DNA from: Armatimonadota bacterium
GTDB taxonomy: Bacteria > Armatimonadota > Fimbriimonadia > Fimbriimonadales > Fimbriimonadaceae
Length of the DNA: 64,000 nt
Assembly (NCBI GenBank): GCA_027451905.1
Contig: DAIDHV010000002.1
Span: 124,001-188,000, forward strand
Reading direction: 5' to 3'
This document shows, one piece after another, positions 35,570 through 43,768 of this stretch. Each line of letters opens with the position of its first letter. The stretch's first letter is position 1. The notes beneath the pieces are model-generated. The model ran no database searches, was not told the origin of the DNA, and was given only the letters and a program-made list of their open reading frames with translations. The position numbers and the translations under genes are program-made.

Positions 35570-37056
35570 TTGTTTGCCTTTTCCTTAAGCAGAACCATCG
35601 TGTAGGGCGGAACTTTGACTTGATACGCATCCCGGTTTGCCGATAGAGGATCCAATTGAATTTGATGGACAAAGTGGACTCCATTTCTGCACGAAAGTGC
35701 ATCAAGCACAACAACATCCTTAATGCCATCAAATAGCTGCGGCAGCCGAACAATAGCTGCAAGAGAACTATGTTGATTCATCACAAGAATTCTATCTGCG
35801 CAGCTCCACACTTTGACCCTCTTGTTGCTAACCTGCCAAGACTTAAGGACTTTGCCGTTGGCAACCAGTTTCCGAGCCATCCAGTACCCCCAGTAATCAG
35901 GCAATGGTGTGTTAACGGCTCCTTCTGAAAAGCCACCTTTCGTTTGCCCGCTGCTAAGAAGACCTTGGTCATCGTGCTGGCCATCAGGCCCCACGTGGAG
36001 GCCATTATGGAGGTCCCACCAGCACATCGTACTGGCTCCGTCACAATACAAACTCAGCAGTTCATCAGTCGTGAACAAGGCGGCCTGAGTTGCCAAGTTC
36101 CAGGGACCTGCGTCCCCTTCTGTGACAAAGATAGGCAAAGACTTTCCCCTCGAACCGCAAGTTTCAACCGCTTCTTTCCTCACTAACTCGATTTTTTGCG
36201 CAAGCTGAGTTGGCTCTTCCATCAGGGCTTTGATCGAGGAAACGTTAGGGTACTCGTGGATAACAAGAAAATCGATGGACTGTCCACACTTTTTAAGGAC
36301 GTGTAAGTTCCAAATGGGGTGAACCTGAGAGGGCCATTCCAGAGGGGTTGTTAACACAACCCCAACTTGGATCCGAGGATCAACCTTCTTCATCGCTAAA
36401 GCAAAAAGCTTGACATTGGCGCCGTATTCATTAGGACCCAACATGGGGTTGAATTTTCGGCTGGCAGGTGGTTTCTCAGGAGCGTGACGGTCTTCTTCCC
36501 AACCCTGTCCATTATAAAATCCGTTTCCGTACACCTCGTTGCCGATTTCCCAATACTTGATTTGACCATGAGCTGCCTTGACCCACGCGGCTGCTTCCGA
36601 TGGCTTAGCACCCCCGAATCCATGAAATCGTGAACCATAGTTCACTGTAACTAGTCCCTGAGCGTGAATGGAATGCAAGAATCCAAGGAAGTGAGCAAAA
36701 TCGCTGTTTTGCCTTATCGTTAAGTGAGTCCCAAACACTCCGGAGTTGGTTTCCCAATCATACACATCCGAGTAGCTACCACCGGGATACCGGATAAGGC
36801 CAGGAGCCAGCGCCCTGACCATTTTGGTGCTAGGCTTGCCAAACATCCACCGATCCCAAACCGCAACTCCAATCCCAAACCAGGTGGGTTGTACAAAGGC
36901 AAGACTCCCTTGACCCGTAATAGTCACTTGAACCACTTGGCCCTCCATGATTTTGCCAGACTCAGCCAAGGCAGGCGTCAACAGAGCCAACGTCCCTAGA
37001 ATTGTCAAAAGCAAGAACCTATGAATGCGCAATGGCTTTTTTGATTTGAAGCTCAT
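35566..37056 (-). CDS. secreted GH51/GH39-like clan A glycosidase
   Basis: A 496-residue exported enzyme with a signal peptide (FLLLTILGTLALLTPALA). The barrel has the alpha-L-arabinofuranosidase-like opening APGLIRYPGGSYSDVYDWE, acid/base Glu174 in YWEIGNEVYG and nucleophile Glu313 in IFVTEGDAG, with a C-terminal beta domain. The layout fits GH51 arabinofuranosidase or a GH39/GH30-like relative; substrate not fixed. ATG 37056 was chosen; the frame opens 8 codons earlier. It is first in an operon with alpha-xylosidase, so side chains of arabinoxylan or xyloglucan are likely targets. Confidence 0.82.
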   Translation of the reverse strand: MSFKSKKPLRIHRFLLLTILGTLALLTPALAESGKIMEGQVVQVTITGQGSLAFVQPTWFGIGVAVWDRWMFGKPSTKMVRALAPGLIRYPGGSYSDVYDWETNSGVFGTHLTIRQNSDFAHFLGFLHSIHAQGLVTVNYGSRFHGFGGAKPSEAAAWVKAAHGQIKYWEIGNEVYGNGFYNGQGWEEDRHAPEKPPASRKFNPMLGPNEYGANVKLFALAMKKVDPRIQVGVVLTTPLEWPSQVHPIWNLHVLKKCGQSIDFLVIHEYPNVSSIKALMEEPTQLAQKIELVRKEAVETCGSRGKSLPIFVTEGDAGPWNLATQAALFTTDELLSLYCDGASTMCWWDLHNGLHVGPDGQHDDQGLLSSGQTKGGFSEGAVNTPLPDYWGYWMARKLVANGKVLKSWQVSNKRVKVWSCADRILVMNQHSSLAAIVRLPQLFDGIKDVVVLDALSCRNGVHFVHQIQLDPLSANRDAYQVKVPPYTMVLLKEKANK

Positions 37057-37206
37057 TTCCAAAGGCAAGTATAACCGCATTTGTTTAGCTTAATGAAAGG
37101 ATTAATCATTGCCTTGATCGACCTGCGGACTGGATCCTAATTTATCGACCTTTTTTTGTCAATTGCATAAGGGTTAAAAGCACCAATGCCCTCTGTTGTT
37201 CTTGAC

Positions 37207-37980
37207 CTATTTGGCTTCTAGCAATCGTTGAAGCTTTGCCCACTCTGCCGCTACTTCTCGGCCGACCGATCCTTCTAACCTTGGAGTGAGATCCCTTACA
37301 ATGCAGGTGATAATCAACTGATTGGCAACTCTTGCCGTGCTGAGAGCCGCTGCAATCGGAAACTCGCTGCCATCTCGTTTTAAGCCTAAAGTTGCAAGAT
37401 GGGGACCCATTTTACGCTTGGCAGGGTCTTGCATGTAGGTTCTTCGGTGCATTTGGTGGGCACCTCTGTACCGCACAGGCACTAGGTCTTCGATGAAGCA
37501 GCCTATCAATTCTCCTTCTCTGTAGCCGAACATTTCTTCAGCCTGCGAATTGATCCTTTCAATCATTCCCGTTTCCGAACAGACCAAGATGCCATCCGGT
37601 GCTGCCTCAAAAACTGCACGAAGAAAATCAAAAGATTCTTCCAGCCGTTCATTGGCTTTGGCTCGATCTTGAAGTTCCTCTGCCAATTTCTTATTAGCCT
37701 CGGTTAGGGCAACAATCTCGGTCTTAATATGGTTTTGCAGATGCCGCGCCACAATCTCGGTGCGGCTGATTGGCCCGTATTTAATCCGAATCCTGCCCCA
37801 GTACGTTGCCACCGTGGCGGGGCTAATCCCAAGCGAATGAGCAATAGCCTGATCGGTTTGACCACGAGAAGCCATCAGCAAGATCTGATTTTCCCTTTCC
37901 GACAGGTGAATCTCGCTTGCGGATGACAGACCCGAAGGATCAGACAGCTCGTATGGATTTGAATCGTGTGTTTCTGACAC
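37207..37980 (-). CDS. LuxR-type HTH protein with C-terminal PAS domain
   Basis: A 257-residue regulator with reversed order: a LuxR/NarL helix-turn-helix comes first (about 25-90; LSERENQILLMASRGQTDQAIAHSLGISPATVATYW), then a coiled coil (EIVALTEANKKLAEELQDRAKANERLEES), then a PAS domain (about 125-245; FLRAVFEAAPDGILVCSETGMIERINSQAEEMFGYREGELIG). The PAS core has no obvious haem or flavin residue. A cytoplasmic one-component sensor is likely. In most LuxR-type proteins the sensor precedes the HTH. Divergent from the BNR protein. Confidence 0.85.
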   Translation of the reverse strand: MSETHDSNPYELSDPSGLSSASEIHLSERENQILLMASRGQTDQAIAHSLGISPATVATYWGRIRIKYGPISRTEIVARHLQNHIKTEIVALTEANKKLAEELQDRAKANERLEESFDFLRAVFEAAPDGILVCSETGMIERINSQAEEMFGYREGELIGCFIEDLVPVRYRGAHQMHRRTYMQDPAKRKMGPHLATLGLKRDGSEFPIAAALSTARVANQLIITCIVRDLTPRLEGSVGREVAAEWAKLQRLLEAK

Positions 37981-38064
37981 GGCTTAACCTCACATATTGT
38001 AGACGATGGACTCAATCTATGTCTCAAGGAACCTTTAATCTAGCGAGAGCAGTAAAATTGCGTT

Positions 38065-40755
38065 ATGCGTTATTCCGCGCTCTTTTCTTCGGTTTTCATG
38101 TGCGCATTTCCTCTCATCGGCAACGCGGCACTTAGCCCTGTCCTCATTAGCCTTCCTCACCATAAGCCCCAAAAAATCAGCGCCGATATGTTTAATTCCA
38201 CTTATCATTGGCGCAGCGTGGGCCCTGCCAATATGGGTGGCAGAGTTTCTGCAATCAGCTTCGCACCAGGCAATTCTAAAGAGTTCTTTGTAACTTTTGG
38301 TACAGGAGGCATATTCAAAACCACGGATATGGGCACTAGCTTTCAGCCCGTTTTTGAGCATGAATCGACCGCCAGCATTGGTTCAATCCAGGTGTGCGAC
38401 GCTCCTGCAAATTGGTCGGGATGGGCCAAATCCGTCACCGTTGCAAAAAGAGAGATTTTGGGCAAAGGCAAAATTGTATGGGTAGGCAGCGGTGAAGGCA
38501 ATGGGCGCAACTCTTCTTCCTATGGCGATGGTGTTTACCTTTCCACCGACGGTGGCAGTTCCTGGAAGAATGTCGGCCTTGAGGACAGCCGAGACATCCC
38601 TTCTTTGGCTGCCGACCCCAAAGATCCTGATGTTTGCTATGTAGCCGCTCTTGGTCATCTGTGGGGGCCTAACAAAACCAGAGGTGTTTACAAAACTACC
38701 GATGGAGGCAAAACCTGGAAAAAAGTTTTATTTATAGATGACAAAACGGGAGCCTGCTGCGTTGCCCTTGACCCAACCAACCCCAACATTGTTTATGCGG
38801 GAATGTACAAGAGGCTGCGCACTCCTTGGGGATTTTCTGGTAACAGCAAAAGGGGGGGTATTTTTAAATCCACCGATGGTGGCGCCCATTGGACCAAATT
38901 AACCGGCGGATTGCCCGCAATTACCGGCAGAATTGGACTTGCCATTAGCCAGCAGCACCATAACACCATAGAAGCCGTTGTAGAATCGGATCAAGGTGGA
39001 AACTACGCATCCTTAGAAACAAATACCAGTAAATACGGAGGCGTTTTTAGAAGCAAAGATGGTGGCAAAACCTGGATTCACGTGAACCACCAAGACCCTA
39101 GGCCGTTCTACTTCTCCAAGATTTACCTAGACCCTAAAAATGACAAAAGGGTTTTTATGATTGGCTGGAGCATCTGGCGGAGTGACGATGGCGGAAGAAC
39201 TTTTGTTCAAGGTTTTGCCGATCAGCTCCATCCCGATTGGCATGCCTTTGCCTTTGATCCCAACGATTCCGATCATCTTGTGGCAGGATGCGATGGAGGA
39301 CTTTTCCAAACCCAAAATCTTGGCAAAACTTGGGAATTTCTCAACATCATGGCAGTGGGAGAGTTCTATACAGTTGCGGTAGATCGATCAACCCCTTACC
39401 GTATTTCTGGCGGACTGCAAGATAACGGCTGTTGGCTTGGTACTAGCAACAGCCTGAATGGTGGCCCCACAAACGCAGATTGGCGCAGTATTGGCGGCGG
39501 AGATGGATTCTTTACCGGTTTTGACCCAAAAAACAAGAATATCATTTACAGCGAATCTCAGGGCGGATCTATCTCTAGGATAGACTTCAAGAAAGGCTTC
39601 AAATACATTCAGCCCCAACCATACGAAGGGCAGCAGGGCTTTCGATTCAACTGGAACTCTCCTTTCTTTGTGTCTCCTTTCAACCCCAATCACATCTATT
39701 TAGGCGGAAACCGAGTCTTTGAGCTGACCCACATGGGAGACAGTTACAAAATCATCAGCCCCGATCTCACCAGCCATAATCCCTTAAAAGATAACGGATC
39801 TGGCAGCGGTGCCGAAACCTATTGCACAATCGTTTCCTTGGCCGAGTCTCCGGTCAAGCAAGGGGAAATCTGGAGCGGGTCTGACGATGGTCTGATTTAC
39901 GTCACTACCAATGATGGAGGCACTTGGAAAAACGTGACTCCGCCCCAAGTCAAAGGGCTCTATGTGGCTTGGATTGCCCCCAGCAATTCCGACCCCAACC
40001 GTGTCTACGCCGCCATTGATGGACACCGCTCAGACGTTTATTCCCCCATGATCCTCCAGTCCAACGATCTTGGCCGAACATGGAAGAACATTACCGGTAA
40101 CCTGCCTCAGACAGATGTCACAAGGTGCATTACAGAGGACCTGCATAATCCGGACGTGCTGTTTGTGGGCACCGAAACTGGCGCCTACTTCTCGATGGAT
40201 GATGGCAAGAATTGGCAGGTTCTAGGAAATGGCTTGCCAACCGTCAGCGTTCAAGATTTGGTCATTCAGCCTGACACGGGAGACTTAGTTGCCGCAACCC
40301 ATGGGCGATCGGTATGGATTTGTGACAATGTATCTGCCCTTGGGACGATTGCCGCAAAAGGGGCATCAACTCCCCTCATCGTTTTTCAGCCCCAACCCAT
40401 CAACTTCGAAGGGATTGGCAAACGATACGGCAACGAAGGCAACCATTACTTTGTTGGGCAAGATCCTCGCCCTGGAGCAAAGATTCAGTATTGGCTTGGC
40501 AAGGGGGTTGGCTCGGTGGAGATTACGATTAAAAATGCTGTGGGAGAAGTGGTAAATCACCTGTTTGGTTCCGGGTCTCTAGGTCTTCACCAGGTTGGTT
40601 GGAATTTCCAAGCTGAACCCAATAAGAATCTCCCAAATGATGGCGGTGGTGGCTTCCGATCGAGTTTGCCAGCAGGGGTCTACACTTTGATTGTGAAGGC
40701 TGGAAAGGAGTCCCAAAACGTCACCCTCACCTACAACAGACCCAAACCAGATTAG
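38065..40755 (+). CDS. secreted BNR/sortilin (VPS10)-like beta-propeller protein
   Basis: An 896-residue exported protein with signal peptide (ALFSSVFMCAFPLIGNAA). It has many BNR/Asp-box turns: STDGGSSW, TTDGGKTW, STDGGAHW, SKDGGKTW, SDDGGRTF, NDGGTW, SNDLGRTW, SMDDGKNW, i.e. at least eight blades or two propellers of the VPS10/sialidase-like type. The C-terminal ~130 residues are beta-rich (FLVKAGKE-like FnIII/Ig or FlgD-like ending: GVYTLIVKAGKES). Such proteins bind peptides or glycans or act as glycosidases; no catalytic sialidase site is visible. Often found in Acidobacteria, Planctomycetes and relatives. Confidence 0.85.
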   Translation: MRYSALFSSVFMCAFPLIGNAALSPVLISLPHHKPQKISADMFNSTYHWRSVGPANMGGRVSAISFAPGNSKEFFVTFGTGGIFKTTDMGTSFQPVFEHESTASIGSIQVCDAPANWSGWAKSVTVAKREILGKGKIVWVGSGEGNGRNSSSYGDGVYLSTDGGSSWKNVGLEDSRDIPSLAADPKDPDVCYVAALGHLWGPNKTRGVYKTTDGGKTWKKVLFIDDKTGACCVALDPTNPNIVYAGMYKRLRTPWGFSGNSKRGGIFKSTDGGAHWTKLTGGLPAITGRIGLAISQQHHNTIEAVVESDQGGNYASLETNTSKYGGVFRSKDGGKTWIHVNHQDPRPFYFSKIYLDPKNDKRVFMIGWSIWRSDDGGRTFVQGFADQLHPDWHAFAFDPNDSDHLVAGCDGGLFQTQNLGKTWEFLNIMAVGEFYTVAVDRSTPYRISGGLQDNGCWLGTSNSLNGGPTNADWRSIGGGDGFFTGFDPKNKNIIYSESQGGSISRIDFKKGFKYIQPQPYEGQQGFRFNWNSPFFVSPFNPNHIYLGGNRVFELTHMGDSYKIISPDLTSHNPLKDNGSGSGAETYCTIVSLAESPVKQGEIWSGSDDGLIYVTTNDGGTWKNVTPPQVKGLYVAWIAPSNSDPNRVYAAIDGHRSDVYSPMILQSNDLGRTWKNITGNLPQTDVTRCITEDLHNPDVLFVGTETGAYFSMDDGKNWQVLGNGLPTVSVQDLVIQPDTGDLVAATHGRSVWICDNVSALGTIAAKGASTPLIVFQPQPINFEGIGKRYGNEGNHYFVGQDPRPGAKIQYWLGKGVGSVEITIKNAVGEVVNHLFGSGSLGLHQVGWNFQAEPNKNLPNDGGGGFRSSLPAGVYTLIVKAGKESQNVTLTYNRPKPD

Positions 40756-40767
40756 TAAGCGGCGGGA

Positions 40768-40791
40768 TTTGCAGGGGCTAGCCCCTGCAAA
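40768..40791. terminator. perfect 24-base palindrome between genes
   Basis: TTTGCAGGGGCT followed by its exact reverse complement, 13 bases after the BNR gene stop. Without a loop spacer it would still fold as a hairpin with a small tip. It lies between convergent genes; a terminator is likely but no T-run follows. Confidence 0.5.
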
Positions 40792-40882
40792 CTTCAGACA
40801 AAGGCTGACGACATTAGGAGACAAATCCTATAGGTAAGCTCTGGACAGAATATGGGGACCAGTCAGTGTAGTCTGTGTTTGG

Positions 40883-41563
40883 CTATGGGTGGGGATTTCT
40901 TTCATCCTGTTCCTTTAAAATGGTTTTGAGGCTACCAAAGGATTCATTCCAAACTACCAAATCGTCATACGTCGAATCTGGCGAGTTGAAAGGGAACGGA
41001 TGAATTATCACCGGTCTTAAACTCCACCCCTTTTTGGCCCACGGCCAATCCCACGATATCGTTGGCGAGACCGTATCATGTTGCGAAAGATAGGTTTTAC
41101 CAACGAGAAGCAGGGCAGTATTATCGCAACACCGAAGATAAGATTCGGAATCGCAGTATTGGGTTCTTCGGACATGCTTATCCCAAGCCGTAAGAACCAA
41201 CGACATAGACGCCCGGAAAATAGCCAAATACTCAGGGAAATGCTGCTCCTTCTTCAATCGATTCGGCGATGAGGCGTCAATTTCATCGGAGAGGGCTTTC
41301 AGAGTTTTATTAGTTTGCCAAGGCTTGGTGTTGTCAAGTATGGGCCAATCGACCTCGGACGCCAACTTGGCGATTTTTTTCCTCATTGCAGGTGGAAGTG
41401 GTTGAGGATCTCCCGGATTTACCAGTTTTGGGTCTGCTGCGATAGTGTCGGCAATTTGATTCATCGCCTGGAAAGGAGTCAAGCGCAATTGGGGATGAAC
41501 CTTCTGACCCGAAGAGGAGGCCAAAGTCACGACAAGTAGCGAGAGAATGACAGTAGAATTCAT
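40883..41563 (-). CDS. exported hypothetical protein behind RHS tip 2 (candidate immunity)
   Basis: A 226-residue protein with a signal peptide (STVILSLLVVTLASSSGQ). The mature part is mostly helical (ALSDEIDASSPNRLKKEQHF, YLAIFRASMSLVLTAWDKHV) with two CC/Cys pairs (YCDSESYLRCCDN). I do not recognise the family. ATG 41563 lies 5 bases after the stop of the RHS tip 2 gene, so translation is probably coupled. By position it is the candidate immunity protein; the signal peptide would place it in the periplasm, which suits a toxin acting there. This is inference from gene order only. Confidence 0.6.
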   Translation of the reverse strand: MNSTVILSLLVVTLASSSGQKVHPQLRLTPFQAMNQIADTIAADPKLVNPGDPQPLPPAMRKKIAKLASEVDWPILDNTKPWQTNKTLKALSDEIDASSPNRLKKEQHFPEYLAIFRASMSLVLTAWDKHVRRTQYCDSESYLRCCDNTALLLVGKTYLSQHDTVSPTISWDWPWAKKGWSLRPVIIHPFPFNSPDSTYDDLVVWNESFGSLKTILKEQDERNPHP

Positions 41564-41568
41564 TATTA

Positions 41569-42540
41569 TTAAGGAAACCCTGCACCAGGGATAGTTCGGG
41601 TCGGATTGCAGCGAGCTGGGGCCGAACCGACGCACGGCTTGCAACAATTTGCGGATACATTGACCACACGATGAGTCGCATCCTTATGACGTTTCCAACC
41701 GATCGGTTGTCCACCAGACAGGAATCCATGAGCCCATGTCGCACCTGTCGTCGACCAACCCCACTTACCGCCAGGTATTCCGCACTCTTTGGGGACAGGG
41801 AAAAATAAAGCCCATCCTTCCATTACCTTAGACCCGGCATGACAATTACACGAAAAACCATCCCTCCAATAATCGTTAGAGTAGGTAGTCATCGGCCAGC
41901 CAGCATTAATTGCGCCGTAGGCAACCCACCATCCTTCCCAATAATGGATTTGTTGCCGATTACAAGGTTTATATCCTGGCACGCAAGAGGTCATATTTAC
42001 GGAATGTACCAATATTTCTTGAATGATCCAGCCTTTAGCATGTGGTGGAAGGCCCTTTAAGTGCCACTGAATCTCCCAATGATACAGACCGCCCCAGGAG
42101 CCACAATCCTCCAGCGAAGGTTTAGTAATTGTTGTGTATTGAACTGGGTATGCTGTTACCGATGAGAGATCGCACTTATCTGTTGAGCTGTTTCTAGGTT
42201 GATAAATATAAGAATCAGGGCTTGTAATTGCGGCTTGAGTCGTCCACCTCGATTCAGTTGAGGAGTAGTGTCTTGCTCGGACGTACTGTTCGGAGTGGGT
42301 GAGGTTGGTTTGTCGGTAACCAAGCGAACCAACCCAGCCAAAACCATAATTTGTATAACCAGGCGTTGTTTTCATCAGCTTTCCATAAGCCGTGTACCTA
42401 AAGTTAGCCCCACCATACTGAGATTCTGTTCGTACCACAGATCCCAAAGCATCGGTCATAAGTGCCACGGGATTCTGGTTGTTCACTGAGGTCGAAATGA
42501 TTCGACCATTGACGGTATGATAACTGCGGAAATAATCCAT
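41569..42540 (-). CDS. RHS C-terminal module, cassette 2, with a Trp/Cys-rich tip
   Basis: 323 residues. The first 100 (MDYFRSYHTVNGRII to STESRWT) are RHS core nearly identical to cassette 1 and include the usual ALGSVVRTE and YVRARHYSST strings. Then the sequence diverges fully: TTQAAITSPDSYIYQPRNSSTD looks like a decayed RHS-repeat end without the DPxG motif, and ~200 residues follow rich in Trp, Cys and His (HYWEGWWVAYGAINAGW, NCCKPCVGSAPARC). The tip is not recognised. The gene is in the same frame as the upstream piece (42547-43056), separated by TAG-AAA-AAC. A candidate polymorphic toxin tip. Confidence 0.7.
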   Translation of the reverse strand: MDYFRSYHTVNGRIISTSVNNQNPVALMTDALGSVVRTESQYGGANFRYTAYGKLMKTTPGYTNYGFGWVGSLGYRQTNLTHSEQYVRARHYSSTESRWTTQAAITSPDSYIYQPRNSSTDKCDLSSVTAYPVQYTTITKPSLEDCGSWGGLYHWEIQWHLKGLPPHAKGWIIQEILVHSVNMTSCVPGYKPCNRQQIHYWEGWWVAYGAINAGWPMTTYSNDYWRDGFSCNCHAGSKVMEGWALFFPVPKECGIPGGKWGWSTTGATWAHGFLSGGQPIGWKRHKDATHRVVNVSANCCKPCVGSAPARCNPTRTIPGAGFP

Positions 42541-43068
42541 GTTTTTCTAACTCACCGGTATATTTAAGACGCTTGACTGCTCCCCAAAGCTACCATTTTC
42601 TTCCAAGTCCCTCAGCGACCAACAGAATGTGTACGTTCCTGGCGTGCTTGGAGCAGTGACATCAAACACAAACGATTGCGTAGCTCCCACAGCAACAATC
42701 TCTCCAGGAGCAAGATACACATTTTCAACACCCCATGTGTTGTTTTGGGTTGGAAGTTGTGACCAAATCCCCATCTGCTGATCACCGAGCCAGGCAAGAA
42801 GACCAGTGTTCTCCCAGGTGATGGTGACAGTATACGGTTGACCGGCGGTCATGGAAGCTGGAACTGACTGGGAAAGGAATGTGGAGTTCTCGCTAACCTG
42901 CTGCCCAAGGTAGTCCATCCCGTCCCAAATCAACGTGACGAGCCCACCGTAAAGCTTTTCTAGTCTCTTGAGCCCGGTTCCATCATAAACATAGGTGGCG
43001 ACAAGTCCATCTGGCCGAGTCTGGGAGATCATACGGTTTTCGCAATCATAGTTCATTGTGGTGATGTT
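42241..43068 (-). repeat. RHS 828-bp direct repeat, copy 2
   Basis: Near-identical DNA to 45625-46452 without a length change: both run from NITTMNYD to RWT of the RHS protein, including the FW-like domain and the in-frame TAG. Homology stops sharply at both ends. It would allow recombination between cassettes. Confidence 0.85.
42547..43056 (-). CDS. RHS core fragment, cassette 2, ending in an NBR1-like Ig domain
   Basis: 169 residues: RHS core (MNYDCENRMISQTRPDGLVATYVYDGTGLKRLEKLYGGLVTLIWDGMDY), then ~110 residues of an Ig-like domain matching the bacterial NBR1-like (FW) pattern: SVPASMTAGQPYTVTITWENTGLLAW, NNTWGVENVYLAPGEIVAVG, FVFDVTAPSTPGTYTFCWSL. It stops at TAG 42549-42547, followed in frame by AAA AAC ATG of the next piece. 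Upstream of 43068 the RHS homology ends with stop codons, so this is an orphan fragment lacking any secretion part. Whether it is translated is unknown. Confidence 0.6.
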   Translation of the reverse strand: MNYDCENRMISQTRPDGLVATYVYDGTGLKRLEKLYGGLVTLIWDGMDYLGQQVSENSTFLSQSVPASMTAGQPYTVTITWENTGLLAWLGDQQMGIWSQLPTQNNTWGVENVYLAPGEIVAVGATQSFVFDVTAPSTPGTYTFCWSLRDLEENGSFGEQSSVLNIPVS

Positions 43069-43148
43069 CGATCACGATTATCAAAAGCCGTTTTGTTGAG
43101 ATCAAGTGTGTTAACGTAAGGCAACAAGTTTCATTCGAACGAGCAAAT

Positions 43149-43568
43149 CTAGAAATGAACATTGTAGAATTTATCAGCGAAACGTTGTAAGCGAGTGAGC
43201 GTATTCCAAGTTACATATCCAAAATAAAGATTCCTTGACTTCTTTGCCCTTAATAATAACCTCAATGCGATAAGACTCTGCTGTTTAGCATGCACTTTCA
43301 AGCTCCTCGTAATATAGAATCTTGCTGACACTTGAACCTTTCCCCAACCTTGATCATCCTTAGATAGTACGTCCCATAAATACTCATTTGCCTGCTTCGG
43401 AGCAAGTGTCATCAAGCATTCTGCGACATTTCCAGAAACCATATTGTATGGCTGAAGAAGAATTGCCTCTAGCTTAGGCACCACATCTGTGCGATTAAAA
43501 CTTGCGATAGTTCTTAGTGCAATTATTTTGTTTAGCTGACCTTCGCGCTGATCCGTTACGATACCCAT
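43149..43568 (-). CDS. HEAT-like repeat protein in the RHS island (orphan immunity candidate)
   Basis: A 139-residue helical protein. Repeating amphipathic helices (IALRTIASFNRTDVVPKLEAILLQPYN, GNVAECLMTLAPKQANEYLWDVLSKDD) resemble HEAT/armadillo repeats, a type common among immunity proteins of polymorphic toxins. ATG 43568 has a strong Shine-Dalgarno (AGGTGG, 6 bases before); the frame is open to 43616. It has no RHS tip of its own directly upstream, so it may be left from a lost cassette. Not recognised otherwise. Confidence 0.55.
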   Translation of the reverse strand: MGIVTDQREGQLNKIIALRTIASFNRTDVVPKLEAILLQPYNMVSGNVAECLMTLAPKQANEYLWDVLSKDDQGWGKVQVSARFYITRSLKVHAKQQSLIALRLLLRAKKSRNLYFGYVTWNTLTRLQRFADKFYNVHF

Positions 43569-43616
43569 AATTTGCCACCTAAATTGAGACAATTTATAAC
43601 GCTTAATTAGAAACAT

Positions 43617-43768
43617 TGCGGGCCACGCCGACTCCAGAACGACGAAGGGATATGACCGCAGGGCGACGCGGCTCGAACTGAGCGAGATTGTAAGGGTGAG
43701 CTATTAGAAGCCATGCACTAACAATCGCTGGTCAGTTTACAGGGAACCGGTCAAAACATTGGCGCACA
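43617..43768. other. gap in the RHS island with no supported gene
   Basis: 152 bases between the HEAT-like gene and the propeller-like gene. More G/C-rich than its neighbours (GACGCGGCTCGAACTGAGCG). No ORF, hairpin or repeat that I can support; probably a cassette junction. Confidence 0.4.
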
